NCBI GenBank assembly: GCA_028554795.2
Contig: CM068831.1
Location: 60,878,769 to 60,942,768 of the forward strand
Direction of reading: 5' to 3'
Source: Sinohyriopsis cumingii
Lineage: Eukaryota > Mollusca > Bivalvia > Unionida > Unionidae
Length of the DNA stretch: 64,000 nucleotides
Shown: one piece after another, positions 27,622 through 38,238 of the stretch
Numbering within the stretch: the first letter of the stretch is position 1
Layout: the number at the start of each line of letters is the position of its first letter
Position numbers and translations under genes: made by a program
The notes under the pieces: generated by a model
What the model was told of the DNA's origin: nothing
The model's input: the letters and a program-made list of their open reading frames with translations, nothing else
Database searches by the model: none

Positions 27622-27986
27622 ATGTGGTACATTACACATTTAAATTTATTCCCTCGCAGTCAAAGTCAAATAATATTATTTTTTAAGAAAAAAAAAAACA
27701 AAAAAAAACGAGGAGGTGATATTGCAGCAAAATTAGGAAAATTACCAGGGACTCCGTTGGCTACATACCTAAATAACATCTACCAGGATATAATTATTGC
27801 GGTCCTGGAACTCGACTTGATATCAGACTTGACAACCAAGACCAACCAAAACCAAGTGAGCGTCCAATAAACGCGTTTGATAAGGCATGTCATGCTCATG
27901 ATGTAGCATATAAAAGTAAAGATCTACAGCATAGACACATAGCAGATGTAAAATTAATTCACGCTTTAAATTCCATAAAAAAATAA
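27622..27986 (+). pseudogene. Polinton protein with parvovirus-type phospholipase A2 domain
   Basis: On the plus strand, after a long A-rich run, GGDIAAKLGKLPG is followed near 27775 by a frame change into LPGYNYCGPGTRLD, then DKACHAHDVAYKSKD and a stop at 27986. The YxGPG calcium loop and the HD-xx-Y catalytic helix are the signature of the PLA2 domain carried by parvovirus capsids and reported in some adintovirus-like elements. In parvoviruses this activity breaches the endosome. The frameshift and the homopolymer mark it as broken. It sits between the ATPase and the integrase. Confidence 0.75.
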
Positions 27987-28068
27987 ATCCTTCAAAGAAT
28001 CATTGGCTAACTGGTTAATAGGATCTACGATGAAAGGTAAATTAGCGTTAGGTGCTAGTAATATATAA

Positions 28069-29032
28069 ATGGAATCGATTTATTATTCTACAAGCGGATA
28101 ATGGAGGGGTAAAACAGCAATTAGTAAACTGGCTGATGCAGCATCAGTTACACGTTCTACTGCTAAAAAATGGTTATCCAAACAAGCGATATGGCAAATT
28201 TATCTACCACCACCGAAACGAATTCAGTACTCGTATTTCGATGTTAGTGTTCCTAATGAAGTTCATCAGGCTGATATATTATTTCTGTCACATGATACCG
28301 TTAATATTCAAAGACGTTAAATAACATATAAACAAGCGCTAACCGTTGTTGATGTTGCAAGTAAATATAAAGATGCAGAACCATTATCAACTAAAACGTC
28401 ATCTGAAGTAGCTTCTGCGTTTGAACGAATTTATCAACGAAGTGGTCTACGATGGCCACAACTATTACAGGTTGATCCTGGCAAAGAATTTCTTGGTCCA
28501 GTATCATCGTTGATGAAGCGACATGATGTCAAAATGCGACTTTGACATACTGCAATACATCGTGCTCAGGCAATTGTTGAATAATTTAATCGAACACTCG
28601 CTGACGGTTATTTGAATATCAATACGCGAAGGAATTCATTCAAGATGAAAGATCGCGCGAATGGGTATCAAGATTACCAAGTGTTATATCCGCGTTAAAT
28701 AATGAGATGACTCGAACAACCAACATGGAACCCATTAATGCTTTTACAAAAGCGAATATACCCGTACAACGACGTGATTTTTCAACACAGTCATTATTAG
28801 GTAATATTACTGTAAGATATTTATTTGAACCCGGTGAACTTGAAGGTGGTACAAAAGAGCGACTGATCCTATTTGGAGTATTACTACGCACAAGATATCT
28901 ACCATAACAAGATCTACTGGTAGACCTGCAACCTACAGACTGGATTCAACTGCTCCTCAACGTGGATTTACACGTGAACAATTACAAGTAATTCCTGAAG
29001 ATACGCAATTACCACCACAATCACTTAACTAG
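28069..29032 (+). pseudogene. Polinton integrase (retroviral-type DDE), interrupted
   Basis: Integrates the element's DNA. The N-terminal part (IYYSTSG, then SKLADAASVTRSTAKKWL) resembles the Polinton integrase N-terminal domain. The catalytic core has Asp in HQADILFL, Asp in QVDPGKEFLG and Glu in HRAQAIVE, the last two about 35 residues apart as in DD35E integrases. The C-terminal part (FEPGELEGGTKERLILF, then TYRLDSTAPQRGF and LPPQSLN-stop) fits the chromodomain-like tail. Stops at several points (for example after NIQRR and after VKMRL) and frame changes near 28680 and 28900 make it a pseudogene. Confidence 0.8.
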
Positions 29033-29207
29033 CTGACCCTACTACGATAACACTCAAGACAGGTCAACATCACATTTTCACGTATATGGCCAAGACGATT
29101 ATTTTTTCTATCTACGGTAAATTGTCTTGGATTATTATTCGAATACTTCCATAACATTATACATTTACAACTTGCACAACAATTATTATTCTGCTGTTGT
29201 TTCAGCG

Positions 29208-32200
29208 TTATGACACCGTCAGTGTCGAGATCAAAGTCGCGTGTTTTTTTTTTTTTTTGTCATTTTGTTTATAACCAACTAAATTTTTTCTTATTATATC
29301 CTTGTCAATATCATCATTGATCACTGACGAGTCCATGACAATTCTCCGCAGTTGAGATATTTTTTTTTTATCTCGAGATACTGCAAGATAAACTAAATGT
29401 GACCATTCGATACAATCATCTATAATCCAAACAACTGTATCGGTAATAGTTAATCCTTGAGATGAGTGAATCATCATCGCGTAACCATGCGTTCACGGGG
29501 ATTTATCAGCGTGTAGAGCATCTTCAACAACATTGACATCAACTGCGACAATATCATTAACAACGAGATTTTGTTTCTTCCTTGACTCTCCTGATATATC
29601 AACGTCAATATTCTGCCGCTGTGTATCTGCTGGTCGATAACATAAGGGAACTAACAACGTTGGAAACTTTTCTTTACGTAACTGAAACAACTACTGCTGA
29701 AGTGTATCACGAACTATCTTTATACTTGCCACTATCAAATCGTTTGGTCTCCACCTTTGCAGAAAGTCGTTCATTGAAGTTTCTGAAATTATTTTACGCA
29801 TAATTTCACATTGAATTTTATTCGGTTGTAGTCTGATAAATTTTTTAACTCACTTAATTCTGCATCAAGTGCTATGAGATCATCATTTATTTCTTCGTAA
29901 TAATCAAAGAAATTTCTCAGCCTATCATGCGGACATGGTCCAACTACGGGTGGTGGTTGACCATGATCGCCGCACATTATAACAGCAGCATTTCTTGTTA
30001 ATAACCAATCACGAAATATTTTTAATGTTTCCAATGACACTGTACATATTTCATCTCAGATTATTATCTTTGGAATATATTTCTCTTCCATCCTCGAAGA
30101 AGTCCATGCATTACCCTTCCATCGGAAGAAACTGTGATAAGTACACGATCGTATTCCGCGTTGTTTCATTTCTCGCGCGAGTCTGTGTGTAGGAGTTAAA
30201 ACAATCATATCTGAATTCTGAAAGAGTTGGATCGCTCGAGTGGTTTTACCAGAACCGCCAGGTCCGTTTAGATAAACCGTTTTATTTCTGATTATTGGAT
30301 CGTACACCGTTGGTGACGACGATAGCTTTAACGATTGATATTTTTTTACAATAAATATCATTAGTTTTAACATTAGCGGATTCGGAATAATTAAGTATCT
30401 TTTCTTTTTTTATTCTCCACGAACCCCATGATGCAAAAGAATCGATATTTAATTTTTCCAATAATCCTGAATATTTTTTATTGATATAAAACGAATCCGT
30501 AGCGACTCTGACAGCAAACTCAGAAACCTTTTTTGTATCATCGATAATAGATTTATCGAAACGCACGCGAGCATTGAAGATCTTAAATGAGTATATTGAG
30601 GTGACTCGCCGTCTATATAGCTCACAATTGTACCTAATTTAGTTCCATTTGACAAGAAAGCTATTTCACGACTTATAAACGTATTTCTTTTCGTTGTATC
30701 AGCGATTATAAAATCTAACTCAGCAACGTCCATAATCAATCTTGTACAATGTCGTTTATGATCATATGATCCTCCTTGGGTGAACTTGCCAATTATTTTC
30801 TGCCAAGATCTTTTTCAATTTTATTCTCGCAATCGGTTTTATCACAATTTTCATCATCGGAATATTCTTTTTGTTGTGGTAACCAAACTTCGGTTTCTTT
30901 CCGGTATGATATAATTGCTTCACTTATAATCAGCGATATTAACATCTAACAATCAAGCATATATCGTAATCATATTATTGGTGCCCACATTTTTTTCTGA
31001 AAAATGCCTACCGAACCAAACATAACAAATCGTATGGAGATCTTTAGCAAACTCGAATGACTCGACACAAGCGAATCCAGTTAAGTCAAAATCCGGTAAT
31101 GGTCCATTTATCGATACGCGCGTCATTTCGTGTGTCGGATGACCGAATCTTTTAAAATACACAGAACAATCTCCGTATTCGAGAAAACTTCCCGGATAAC
31201 ATGCAACCATATCAACCGAAATAACATCTTTATGATCGTATTTAGTATTCCATAGTCCACCGTATCCGTATTCGACACAACTCGATATTATATCATCAAG
31301 AAAATCAAATCTAGTTGGTTTCCACGAATTTTTCTTTCTAGCAAAATGAGCCGCAACTGACGGAACAGTAAAACAGTTGCTCAATAGTTCGTCAGTATCA
31401 TCAGTATATCGCAGCGCAAGATTTTTCATTTTCTCATGGAAAAGATCTGTTCGATAAATAACACCATTAGGTCGTACAAACTGATCAAATTTACTTTTTT
31501 CTTCCATACAAATACTTCCATCTGATTCATGGTTAGAACTTTGAAATAACCATACTGACACAGGATCGTTTTTACTTATTTCGTTAATAAAATCAAATAT
31601 ACCTCCAGAATAAAATTTAACAGTTCGATTTCGTGGAATCACTGTTACTGCGGTAGTCCACGCGTGTGAGTTATGATCAATAATTTTAATCGGAGCTCCT
31701 TTTGATTTATATTTTGATTCATACAAAATCTCTCCAGTTATCGTCGCTACAGTTATTGGGAACTTTAGTTTTTTTTCCTAACTCAGCGACATCTTTGATA
31801 GACGCCCCGCTATCTTTAACCATTTCTCCCCACTCGTTTATTATTTTATCTCCTTTATCCGTTAAACCGTTTCCACGAGTCGAAACGGCAAAATGATGTT
31901 CTGTTACTCGTTCGGCTACACAGTTTATTTTTGAAAATTTCATCGGTTTCAGAATATCAACGCTAGGTTTTTCATTTATCGGATAGATTCAATAAATAAC
32001 TGCTGTTACAGGATATGCTCGCTCATAATACGGTTTGTCAATACCAGTCAATAGACCTGGTTTGGAACTTTTACTCAGTATGGCAATTTTTTCATCATGA
32101 CGTACATGATCATATTTGTCACGGATAATCCAGTTATCTGTTTCTGTTAGCACGACATATTTTATTCTGAAAAGATATTTTCGATTGTCAATGTGGTTAA

Positions 32201-32464
32201 TGATAGATGTTGCTCTTTCAACATTCATCGTAGCGTCGATGACACCGTCCTTGACAGAGTCAGTGTGTATAATCTTGAACGTTGACCAGACATGAAATGC
32301 GCCATCTGTGTGAAATTCTTTCTTGGCGTAGTGAATTTTATTAATCAAACTTTAATTTTTAGGATCATTCAGATCTCGCATCGGAGGTCAGGAAATATCC
32401 TGTCGAGATTAAATGTATCCGTTTTCCAAGGTTTGATTCTGGATAATCTATCGAATTCGTTCAT
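29208..32464 (-). pseudogene. Polinton family B DNA polymerase joined to an SF1 helicase
   Basis: Reading down the minus strand, the polymerase runs from about 32464 to 30370. Motif A is VISVDMVACYPGSF (near 31170), a YTHLRSSMLA block lies near 30610, and motif C is RVATDSFYI (near 30500). An SF1 helicase follows with no gap: Walker A YLNGPGGSGKTTRA (near 30250), DEICTVS as motif II (near 30050), CGDHGQPPP as motif III, then MMIHSSQGLTI and YLAVSRD as motifs V and VI (near 29460-29370), ending at 29208. Both parts seem to belong to one long ORF broken by frameshifts (near 31720, 30950, 30740 and 30370) and a stop just before motif II. The polymerase is the protein-primed Polinton type by context. 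A helicase fused to it is not typical. Confidence 0.75.
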
Positions 32465-32670
32465 ATTATATTTCAAACAAATATTTAAATTAAAACACTA
32501 TGTATACAATGTATCGATGCAACTGGCTCATGGTGGGTTCACTAGTTCCTTGTAAAAAAATCCTGTAAAAAAGAATTCTGCGGACAACACTTGCAAAGCG
32601 TTCGTGGTGGAAGCTTAGGACCAATGCCGTTTCTGAGATGTGGTGTTGAAGTACGAGAAAAAACACGGTT

Positions 32671-33351
32671 ATGTGTACGTGTTGTGGTGGAAACAATATC
32701 GAGAACTTAAAAGATACTATGATAATAAAAAATAATAATAACCCTGACTCTGTCAGGGACGGTGCTATAAAATCCGCAGAGGATAATCTAAATAAGTCTT
32801 CAGGCAAATTACGATTAATAAATAATATTATCTATATGGAGCAAAATATTGCTAACCACACAAACCAGGAGTTTGTAAAACATCCTATAATAACGAACTA
32901 CGAAGCGAATCGTAATGGTGTAATTAGGCACTGTCGGTTGAAAAAACCAATTGTTACTGTTAATAATCACGGCTATCTGATATTTACTATTGGAAAGAAA
33001 AATTATCTTTGTCATATATTTATTTTCGAGTGTCACAAGGGGTTGATCAAAGATGGTCTTGTGATCGATCATATCGAAGGTATAAAAACCCATAATTATA
33101 TATCCAATCTTCAAGTTATTACACAGAGTGAGAACTGAGCACGGGGAGGGACCGGTAAACACATAAAGATTCCTAGAGCAATTAAGTCCTTCAATACAAA
33201 GACTTACGAAGAGAGAATGTTTCAAGCAATGAACGCTGCTGCGAGATATTTTGATGTTAACCCGCGTGTGGTAAAATACGTTGCAGAAAATATAACTAAG
33301 TCTACCTTTTCCAAAAAATATACACATAAAATTATTTTCTATAATTGTTAG
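32671..33351 (+). pseudogene. HNH endonuclease inside the Polinton
   Basis: A plus-strand ORF of about 226 codons with one TGA at 33136. The first part holds NYEANRNGVIRHCRLKKP, YLCHIFIFECH and then VIDHIEGIKTHNYISNL followed by QVITQSEN, the pattern of HNH_3/NUMOD4-type homing endonucleases (zinc or metal-binding His plus the DH/N motif). After the stop, a helical DNA-binding-like tail continues (AAARYFDVNPRVVKYV). It may be a selfish passenger or serve the element. The orientation is opposite to the adjacent polymerase. Confidence 0.7.
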
Positions 33352-34120
33352 GGGAATAAACTATCATCTTTTAGAAGTAATTGCCTCGAATTATATTTAT
33401 TAATTATTTGTTTAATTTTTTATATTTTTGGATGTCAGCATATACTCGCATACTACTTATTTTTTTGACTTGAGCGAAAGGAGATAATTCTGTTGAGGAT
33501 ACGCATGCAATAAAATTACTTCCCCTTGACCAAGACACTAGCATATAAATATTATCACAAGCATTCTGTGCAAGTGGAAAATTGTTGTACATAAATATAA
33601 ACGTGTAAATAATATGTGGTTTGTTATGTACTTCTAAAGTCAGTTGAGAAACCGTTAATTCGACAAACTGTACTTATTTAATTTCGACTTGTCGATAGTG
33701 GTTTACGGGAAGAGTATCAGTTATCTTCCTTATATTTTCCGTTATTTTTTATCAATGACTGTCATTATGGTACATGTGATCTTTTTATCAAGCACAAACA
33801 ATATATTTTCAAGAAACCATATGTTAATTTTATTAAATTCGTTGGGGTTCCTGGTTCATCTGTAATTTTTTAAGAGATAGTAATTAATAAAACAAACAGC
33901 AAGTAGCCAGAACTTTTTCCGAATTATTTTCGGGTGCATGTATTATCCCGAAAATAACTAACTTATTAAATCTGACTTGTTAAGCAGTAATACGTTTATA
34001 TAGCGTATTTCTTCTGAATTAATGTGTTCAGAAATAATATTCAATTGTATTTTGGGGAAAAATACGTAATACTGATTTCTTCTGTGATGGCTAACTCTAT
34101 AATAATTTCTAAAACATGTA
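33352..34120. other. Polinton interior without recognisable gene
   Basis: AT-rich sequence between the HNH gene and the SINE-like repeat. Short frames here have no motif or composition that suggests protein. It may be remnant spacer or inserted DNA. Confidence 0.5.
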
Positions 34121-34124
34121 CAAG

Positions 34125-34375
34125 CAAATTGGAACAATAGAGCAGCGGTAGAGCGGCTGACTCTCATTCTGGGTGTCAGTGGTTTGAATCTCTTAACGGG
34201 CATGTTGTCGACGGTACCGATATTAAGGATTTTTCCTATATAAAGTGGGAGCGCCAACGGCCGGAAAGCGTTCATGTACATCTCTCACCGTGCAAAGCAG
34301 CGTGGTGAGTGCGTTTTGCACCCGCCCCGGGGTTTGTCCTGGGGGGATGTATACATGAATGAAGTGCATAGACAA
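34125..34375 (+). repeat. tRNA-derived SINE-like repeat inside the Polinton
   Basis: GCAGCGGTAGAGCGGCTGAC gives an A-box-like start and GTGGTTTGAATCTC a B-box-like element about 40 bp later. The stems do not make a full tRNA, and a GC-richer body (CGGCCGGAAAGCGTT, GCCCCGGGG) continues for about 180 bp. This fits a tRNA-derived SINE rather than a tRNA gene. Confidence 0.4.
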
Positions 34376-34515
34376 TCTTCTGAATATTCTAACATTTCGT
34401 TTCGCTTAGAAAATTCGCTGGAGATATGTTTATAAAAGAAATTTTGACGCCCCCAAAATAAACATGGATGTGTAAGCTCTAAATCTATTTCAAAGATACA
34501 TATATACAATATAAA

Positions 34516-34865
34516 ATGAACCATGAAAATATTAATGATGTTATTTCTGCTATTACAAAATTAGAAAAAGACGGTATTAATATATCTGATGAACTAAATC
34601 ATGAAAAAAATTATTTCTGAATTTGAAAATTTTGAAGAATGTAAAAATGAGAATGGATACACACTGCCATCTGAATACAAGTTTATAAAACGAATTCAGG
34701 CGGCGATGTTTCAGTCACTAGCTGCAGTGAAAGATGATCAATGCAAGGAATTCGTCCCTCTATCTGCCGCAGTAGAAAAATTAAATTAGAGTTATCTCGT
34801 GAATACAAGCCAAAGAAAACAATTAATGCTCGTGTAAGACAATTAACAAAAATTGTCAGATCATG
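34516..34865 (+). pseudogene. Small Polinton-associated protein, frameshifted
   Basis: The ATG at 34516 opens NINDVISAITKLEKDGINIS. A frame change near 34600 leads to SEFENFEECKNENGYTLPSE, RIQAAMFQSLAAVKDD and finally SREYKPKKTINARVRQL. Helical and charged, about 115 residues. I do not recognise the family. It lies on the plus strand beside the inverted capsid fragment, so both may have arrived as one inverted block. Confidence 0.4.
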
Positions 34866-35039
34866 AAACGACAGAGCACGTGTAATAATTTTATTATTCT
34901 GAAATATTGTTTTTATTATTCTGAAATATTGTATTATTCTGAAATATTTTTTTTTATCATAAAATCTGATCAATTTGGATAATTTTAAGTACCTAACTAC
35001 CCATCAGAATTAACAAAATGATCGATTTGTATACTTATG

Positions 35040-35285
35040 AGTACCAGAATTGAGAAATTCGACAGATTTACTGAAGTCACAGGTGAACTTGTAACAAACG
35101 TCGTCGTTAATACAGAATACGGAGAAAATATCAGAGTTGGTTTTGTTAATAATGGTATCATGGCGTTATTCAAATGTGCCATATACATGATTGATGGAAA
35201 ATAAATTGAGACAATCCAGGATAATGTTGACGTTGCTACAACGATTATAGGCCTAGCAAGATATTTAGATGATTATACTGTTTTC
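35040..35285 (+). pseudogene. Inverted fragment of the major capsid protein gene
   Basis: Plus-strand sequence reading EVTGELVTNVVV, VGFVNNGIMALFKCAIYM, IETIQDNVDVATTIIGLARY and DDYT. It aligns with the minus-strand capsid gene around 40183-40330 at DNA level, but keeps 75 bp (25 codons, containing the NNGI-xx-LF segment) that the larger copy lacks. Similarity stops abruptly after DDYT. It must come from a second copy or an internal inverted duplication. Confidence 0.65.
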
Positions 35286-35306
35286 TTGAATCGTAGATTA
35301 ACAGCT

Positions 35307-36138
35307 TCACGATTTCACAAGTAAATCAATACTTATTGTTGCATTTCTCAAATCCAATAAGTGGCCTAATTGATCTGTTAGTTTGAAATGTAGAAATAAT
35401 AGACGATTATGACATTGTAGATAGACCGAATTGATCGGTTCTTGCACAATCAAAAATCCAGGTGGATCTTTTCTTGTGAATGAATAAAGAATAAATCCTT
35501 GCTGCGCTTGATTTGATATTACTGTGTCCGTACTGTAGCTTCCGTCGACGATATCACACACAAGATTGACAAAGACCACAAAAGTTATATTTACGATTTC
35601 GGGGGATACATGTCGTCCTTGCCCCCACTGGATCATTGTTGTACCGGAGAATAGTAGCCGGTGGTAGTGTTTCTTTGTACTGTGCACGTACTTTAGAGAA
35701 GTTTTCGTTGATTACATCATTTACTGATTTTCTTAATTCGGATACGCTATATCCGGGAAATTTATAATTTGGCAGCGACGCTTCTGTTAGTTTGTATTCA
35801 GTTAAAAATCGTTGTTTATGGTCTGACTTTTCAATATTTATTGCCTGAATTAATCGCTGGTTAATATATTCCATGTCGGATACTAGTTGATTTAGTATTT
35901 CAATGTGTTTGATGATTTCGCCGCTTAAAGTTATATCAAAATGATGTTCTTGGAAACTCTGCCGTAGTCGATATAGTTGTGTTTTATGTTTTTGATTAAT
36001 TTCTTCAAAGTATTCAATAATATCACTAATTTTAATACTTGTACCTTTTTCCCTTCTTCCTCCTTCTACGGGAATAATCTCATAAGTAAAAGACCGCTGA
36101 ATATTGTCCTTGTTGACAAAGAAAAATCTACTACCCAA
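35307..36138 (-). pseudogene. Polinton virion protein, possible minor capsid (penton-like)
   Basis: A minus-strand frame starting MGSRFFFVNKDNIQ holds a helical region (EYFEEINQKHKTQLYRL, then HIEILNQLVSDMEYINQ) and, after frame changes near 35640 and 35560, a beta-rich end: VCDIVDGSYSTDT, QAQQGFILYSFTRKDPPGF and HLLDLRNATISIDLLV, with the stop at 35307. The position among virion genes and the beta-rich end fit a minor capsid or penton-type protein, but I cannot confirm this. Broken by frameshifts. Confidence 0.45.
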
Positions 36139-36219
36139 CGTTGCATTTTTTATAGCAAGTATGATGGATTAACTTCGTGGTATGATTGTTTGTCCGTGAC
36201 ATAATCAGACTTTTTGGGT

Positions 36220-36534
36220 TCAAGTGGTATCGGTGGTGCCTCCGGACCAATTTCGGGCCATTCTAACACTGTTCTGATCGAACTCTGATATATATCCACG
36301 GCGTAATCGGGAGAGTTTTATCTCAACTGCAGATGACAGTGTTGGTTCAAGAGTTGTTATTTCTATTTTGGATTCTTTACCAGTGATATTTTTTATTCGA
36401 CGTTGCAATTCCTCATTGATTTCTTCGATTTGATAGCTCCCGGTTGGTATTCCAACAACGTTCGAGTCGGGTGTACCAACTTGTTTATTTTTGTTTTGCA
36501 AATACAAACGAATTATTTGCTGGTAATCCACCAA
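36220..36534 (-). pseudogene. Polinton virion-associated protein
   Basis: A 104-codon open frame (VVGIPTGSYQIEEINEELQR, ESKIEITTLEP, RRGYISEFDQNS). The GSYQIEEIN pattern occurs, as I recall, in uncharacterised proteins of cnidarian and molluscan Polinton-type elements. It probably continues into the next frame at 36138, so the two entries may be one broken gene. Function unknown. Confidence 0.4.
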
Positions 36535-36626
36535 ATGATTTTGATCATACCAACTGTGATATACTCGTAAGTGTGCCAGCGCGATCTCGCTTACCGGAAT
36601 CGCAGTTGGAAAATTAATACTTCAAT

Positions 36627-37036
36627 TCAGGTTTGGTTGAGCTCACAGTTATCATTGTGGTTTGTGCTGGAGTTGTATTTGCGGCTATCTGCTGAAGTAG
36701 CTCTGTCATTGTTATTTATGTTATCTTCCTTTAAAACGTGAATTTGTTTATATATCTCAACCATTGACGCGAATTCGGAATCTGATACTGTTGTATCGTT
36801 GAGGCTTGATGATATCAGCGTCGATAATTTCGAATACACGTTCGTGGCTGTGTTTAGCAGCGTGACATAGTTGAGTTTTGTGTTTGTGCATGTTGATATT
36901 TTTTTGCGATCATATTAAAAACACCTGCAAGTGCCGCTGATAATGAAACGCATATTGTTACTGCGATTGCAGCTGTTACTGGTGTCAGCGCTGATAATAC
37001 TACTCCGTGGATACAACTAACGCAGATACCGAGCAT
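36627..37036 (-). pseudogene. Polinton small hydrophobic protein
   Basis: Starts MLGICVSCIHGVVLSALTP, then a long hydrophobic helix (TAAIAVTICVSLSAALAGVF) and, after a frame change near 36880, VYSKLSTLISSSLNDTTVSD and EFASMVEIYKQ. It resembles, from memory, a small membrane-active protein family of animal Polintons with a hydrophobic hairpin followed by an EF-type helix. The role is inferred as virion or membrane protein. Confidence 0.4.
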
Positions 37037-37039
37037 ACT

Positions 37040-38065
37040 GCAACGTCAAGAACAACTGTTTGTCGCCGGTATTTTTTAAACTTTTGTTGTGTATTTGTCG
37101 ATGATGGTTTTTAACTCTTACTGCCATTCACGTACTTGATCGTATCTGTAATGTTGTGTTCCAGCATGATGCTAGACATATGTTGACATTATTATTTTAC
37201 GCAGTAAACAATTGAGGTGTTTCAGCTACAAACTCCAAACACCACCAGTAAGATTCCACGGTTAATTTCTCATCGGCTGCTTCCAGAATAAATAGTTCTT
37301 CGATTCCTTTATTTAATATGATAGTCACAACCCCGGAAAACTTGTCGGTGGAATGTCATCATAAATACATTGTAAATATCTCAAATTTTGCAGCACTGAA
37401 CACAGACAGCCTGTACACGCCAGTGACTGTTGCGGTATAGTTGATAGTTTTATATTACTGTGACCATGTTACAAATCCAGATTTATACGATATTGGTAAT
37501 ATGCCCGGGAGTTACTTCGGGTGGGATTTTAATCAGACTAACTTTGAAGACGATCTCAGGAATCTCCGCTACGAAGTTTTCTTGTGTTTTCTTGATTGCG
37601 TCGATATTAGTTTTGATATCAACGAGTTTTGCGTCAACGGATTACCAAAGAACTCCTCTGCGGTTTCATTATTTTTTCTAAAGTTTCTGCGAAGATCTGA
37701 AAACGCATTTACGTGAACTTCATACTCGGCCCGTAACGTGGATAATTTACCGACAGCGGTGTTGTAGTTTTCGTCAACATATTTTTGTTCGTTGCAGAAT
37801 CTTCGTCGGATGTTGAATCTCTTAACACTACTATTTTATTTCTGTTCATGCTGAGTTCACCTGTCATTGTGTCGCCAGTATTTTTTAAGCTACCAGCAAC
37901 ATTTCTTGGAATTTCATCTCTGATATCGGCAATTGACATACTTGAGTCTCTGATTTTTCCGCTGTCAGTGAACACAGGGATGTTACCCGGAGTAGCTCTA
38001 ATAACCCTACGAATTATTTCATACTATCTGATGTCACTGGTTTTTAGTTTTCCATATCGGTCCTG

Positions 38066-38097
<32 letters not shown>

Positions 38098-38226
38098 ATC
38101 TGGGTCTATCCTGGAGAGGGTTAAAAGATTATCGATTTCATCTTTGGTTGCATATTTTGATAAATCCACATCGTCGCGTTTTTTACTTTTACTCGTGCTG
38201 ACAGATCTTCCGTAAATATCAACCAT
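37040..38226 (-). pseudogene. Polinton fibre-like attachment protein, heavily broken
   Basis: Begins MVDIYGRSVSTSKSK, then DLSKYATKDEIDNLL, a run of about 30 T/A bases that destroys the frame (38063-38094), and further on IADIRDEIPRNVAGSLKN, GDTMTGELSMNRNKIV and LRDSTSDEDSATNKN. The GDTMTG-x-L-x-MN-x-NKI...ATNK pattern is the classic shaft repeat of viral tail or fibre proteins. The distal part (37040-37709) is too degraded to read as one frame. Such a protein would bind host receptors. Confidence 0.55.
38063..38094. repeat. Homopolymer run inside the fibre gene
   Basis: About 30 consecutive A on the plus strand. It encodes a Phe run on the minus strand and breaks the fibre-like gene. It is either an expansion or the tail of a small insertion. 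Confidence 0.8.
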
Positions 38227-38238
38227 TATTTCTTTAGT

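Noticed and set aside
32490..32807. Minus-strand 105-codon frame opposite the HNH gene
   Set aside because: It is the antisense of the HNH region and carries no motif.
34130..34200. A functional tRNA gene
   Set aside because: A- and B-box-like motifs are present but the acceptor and T stems do not pair; better read as a SINE head.
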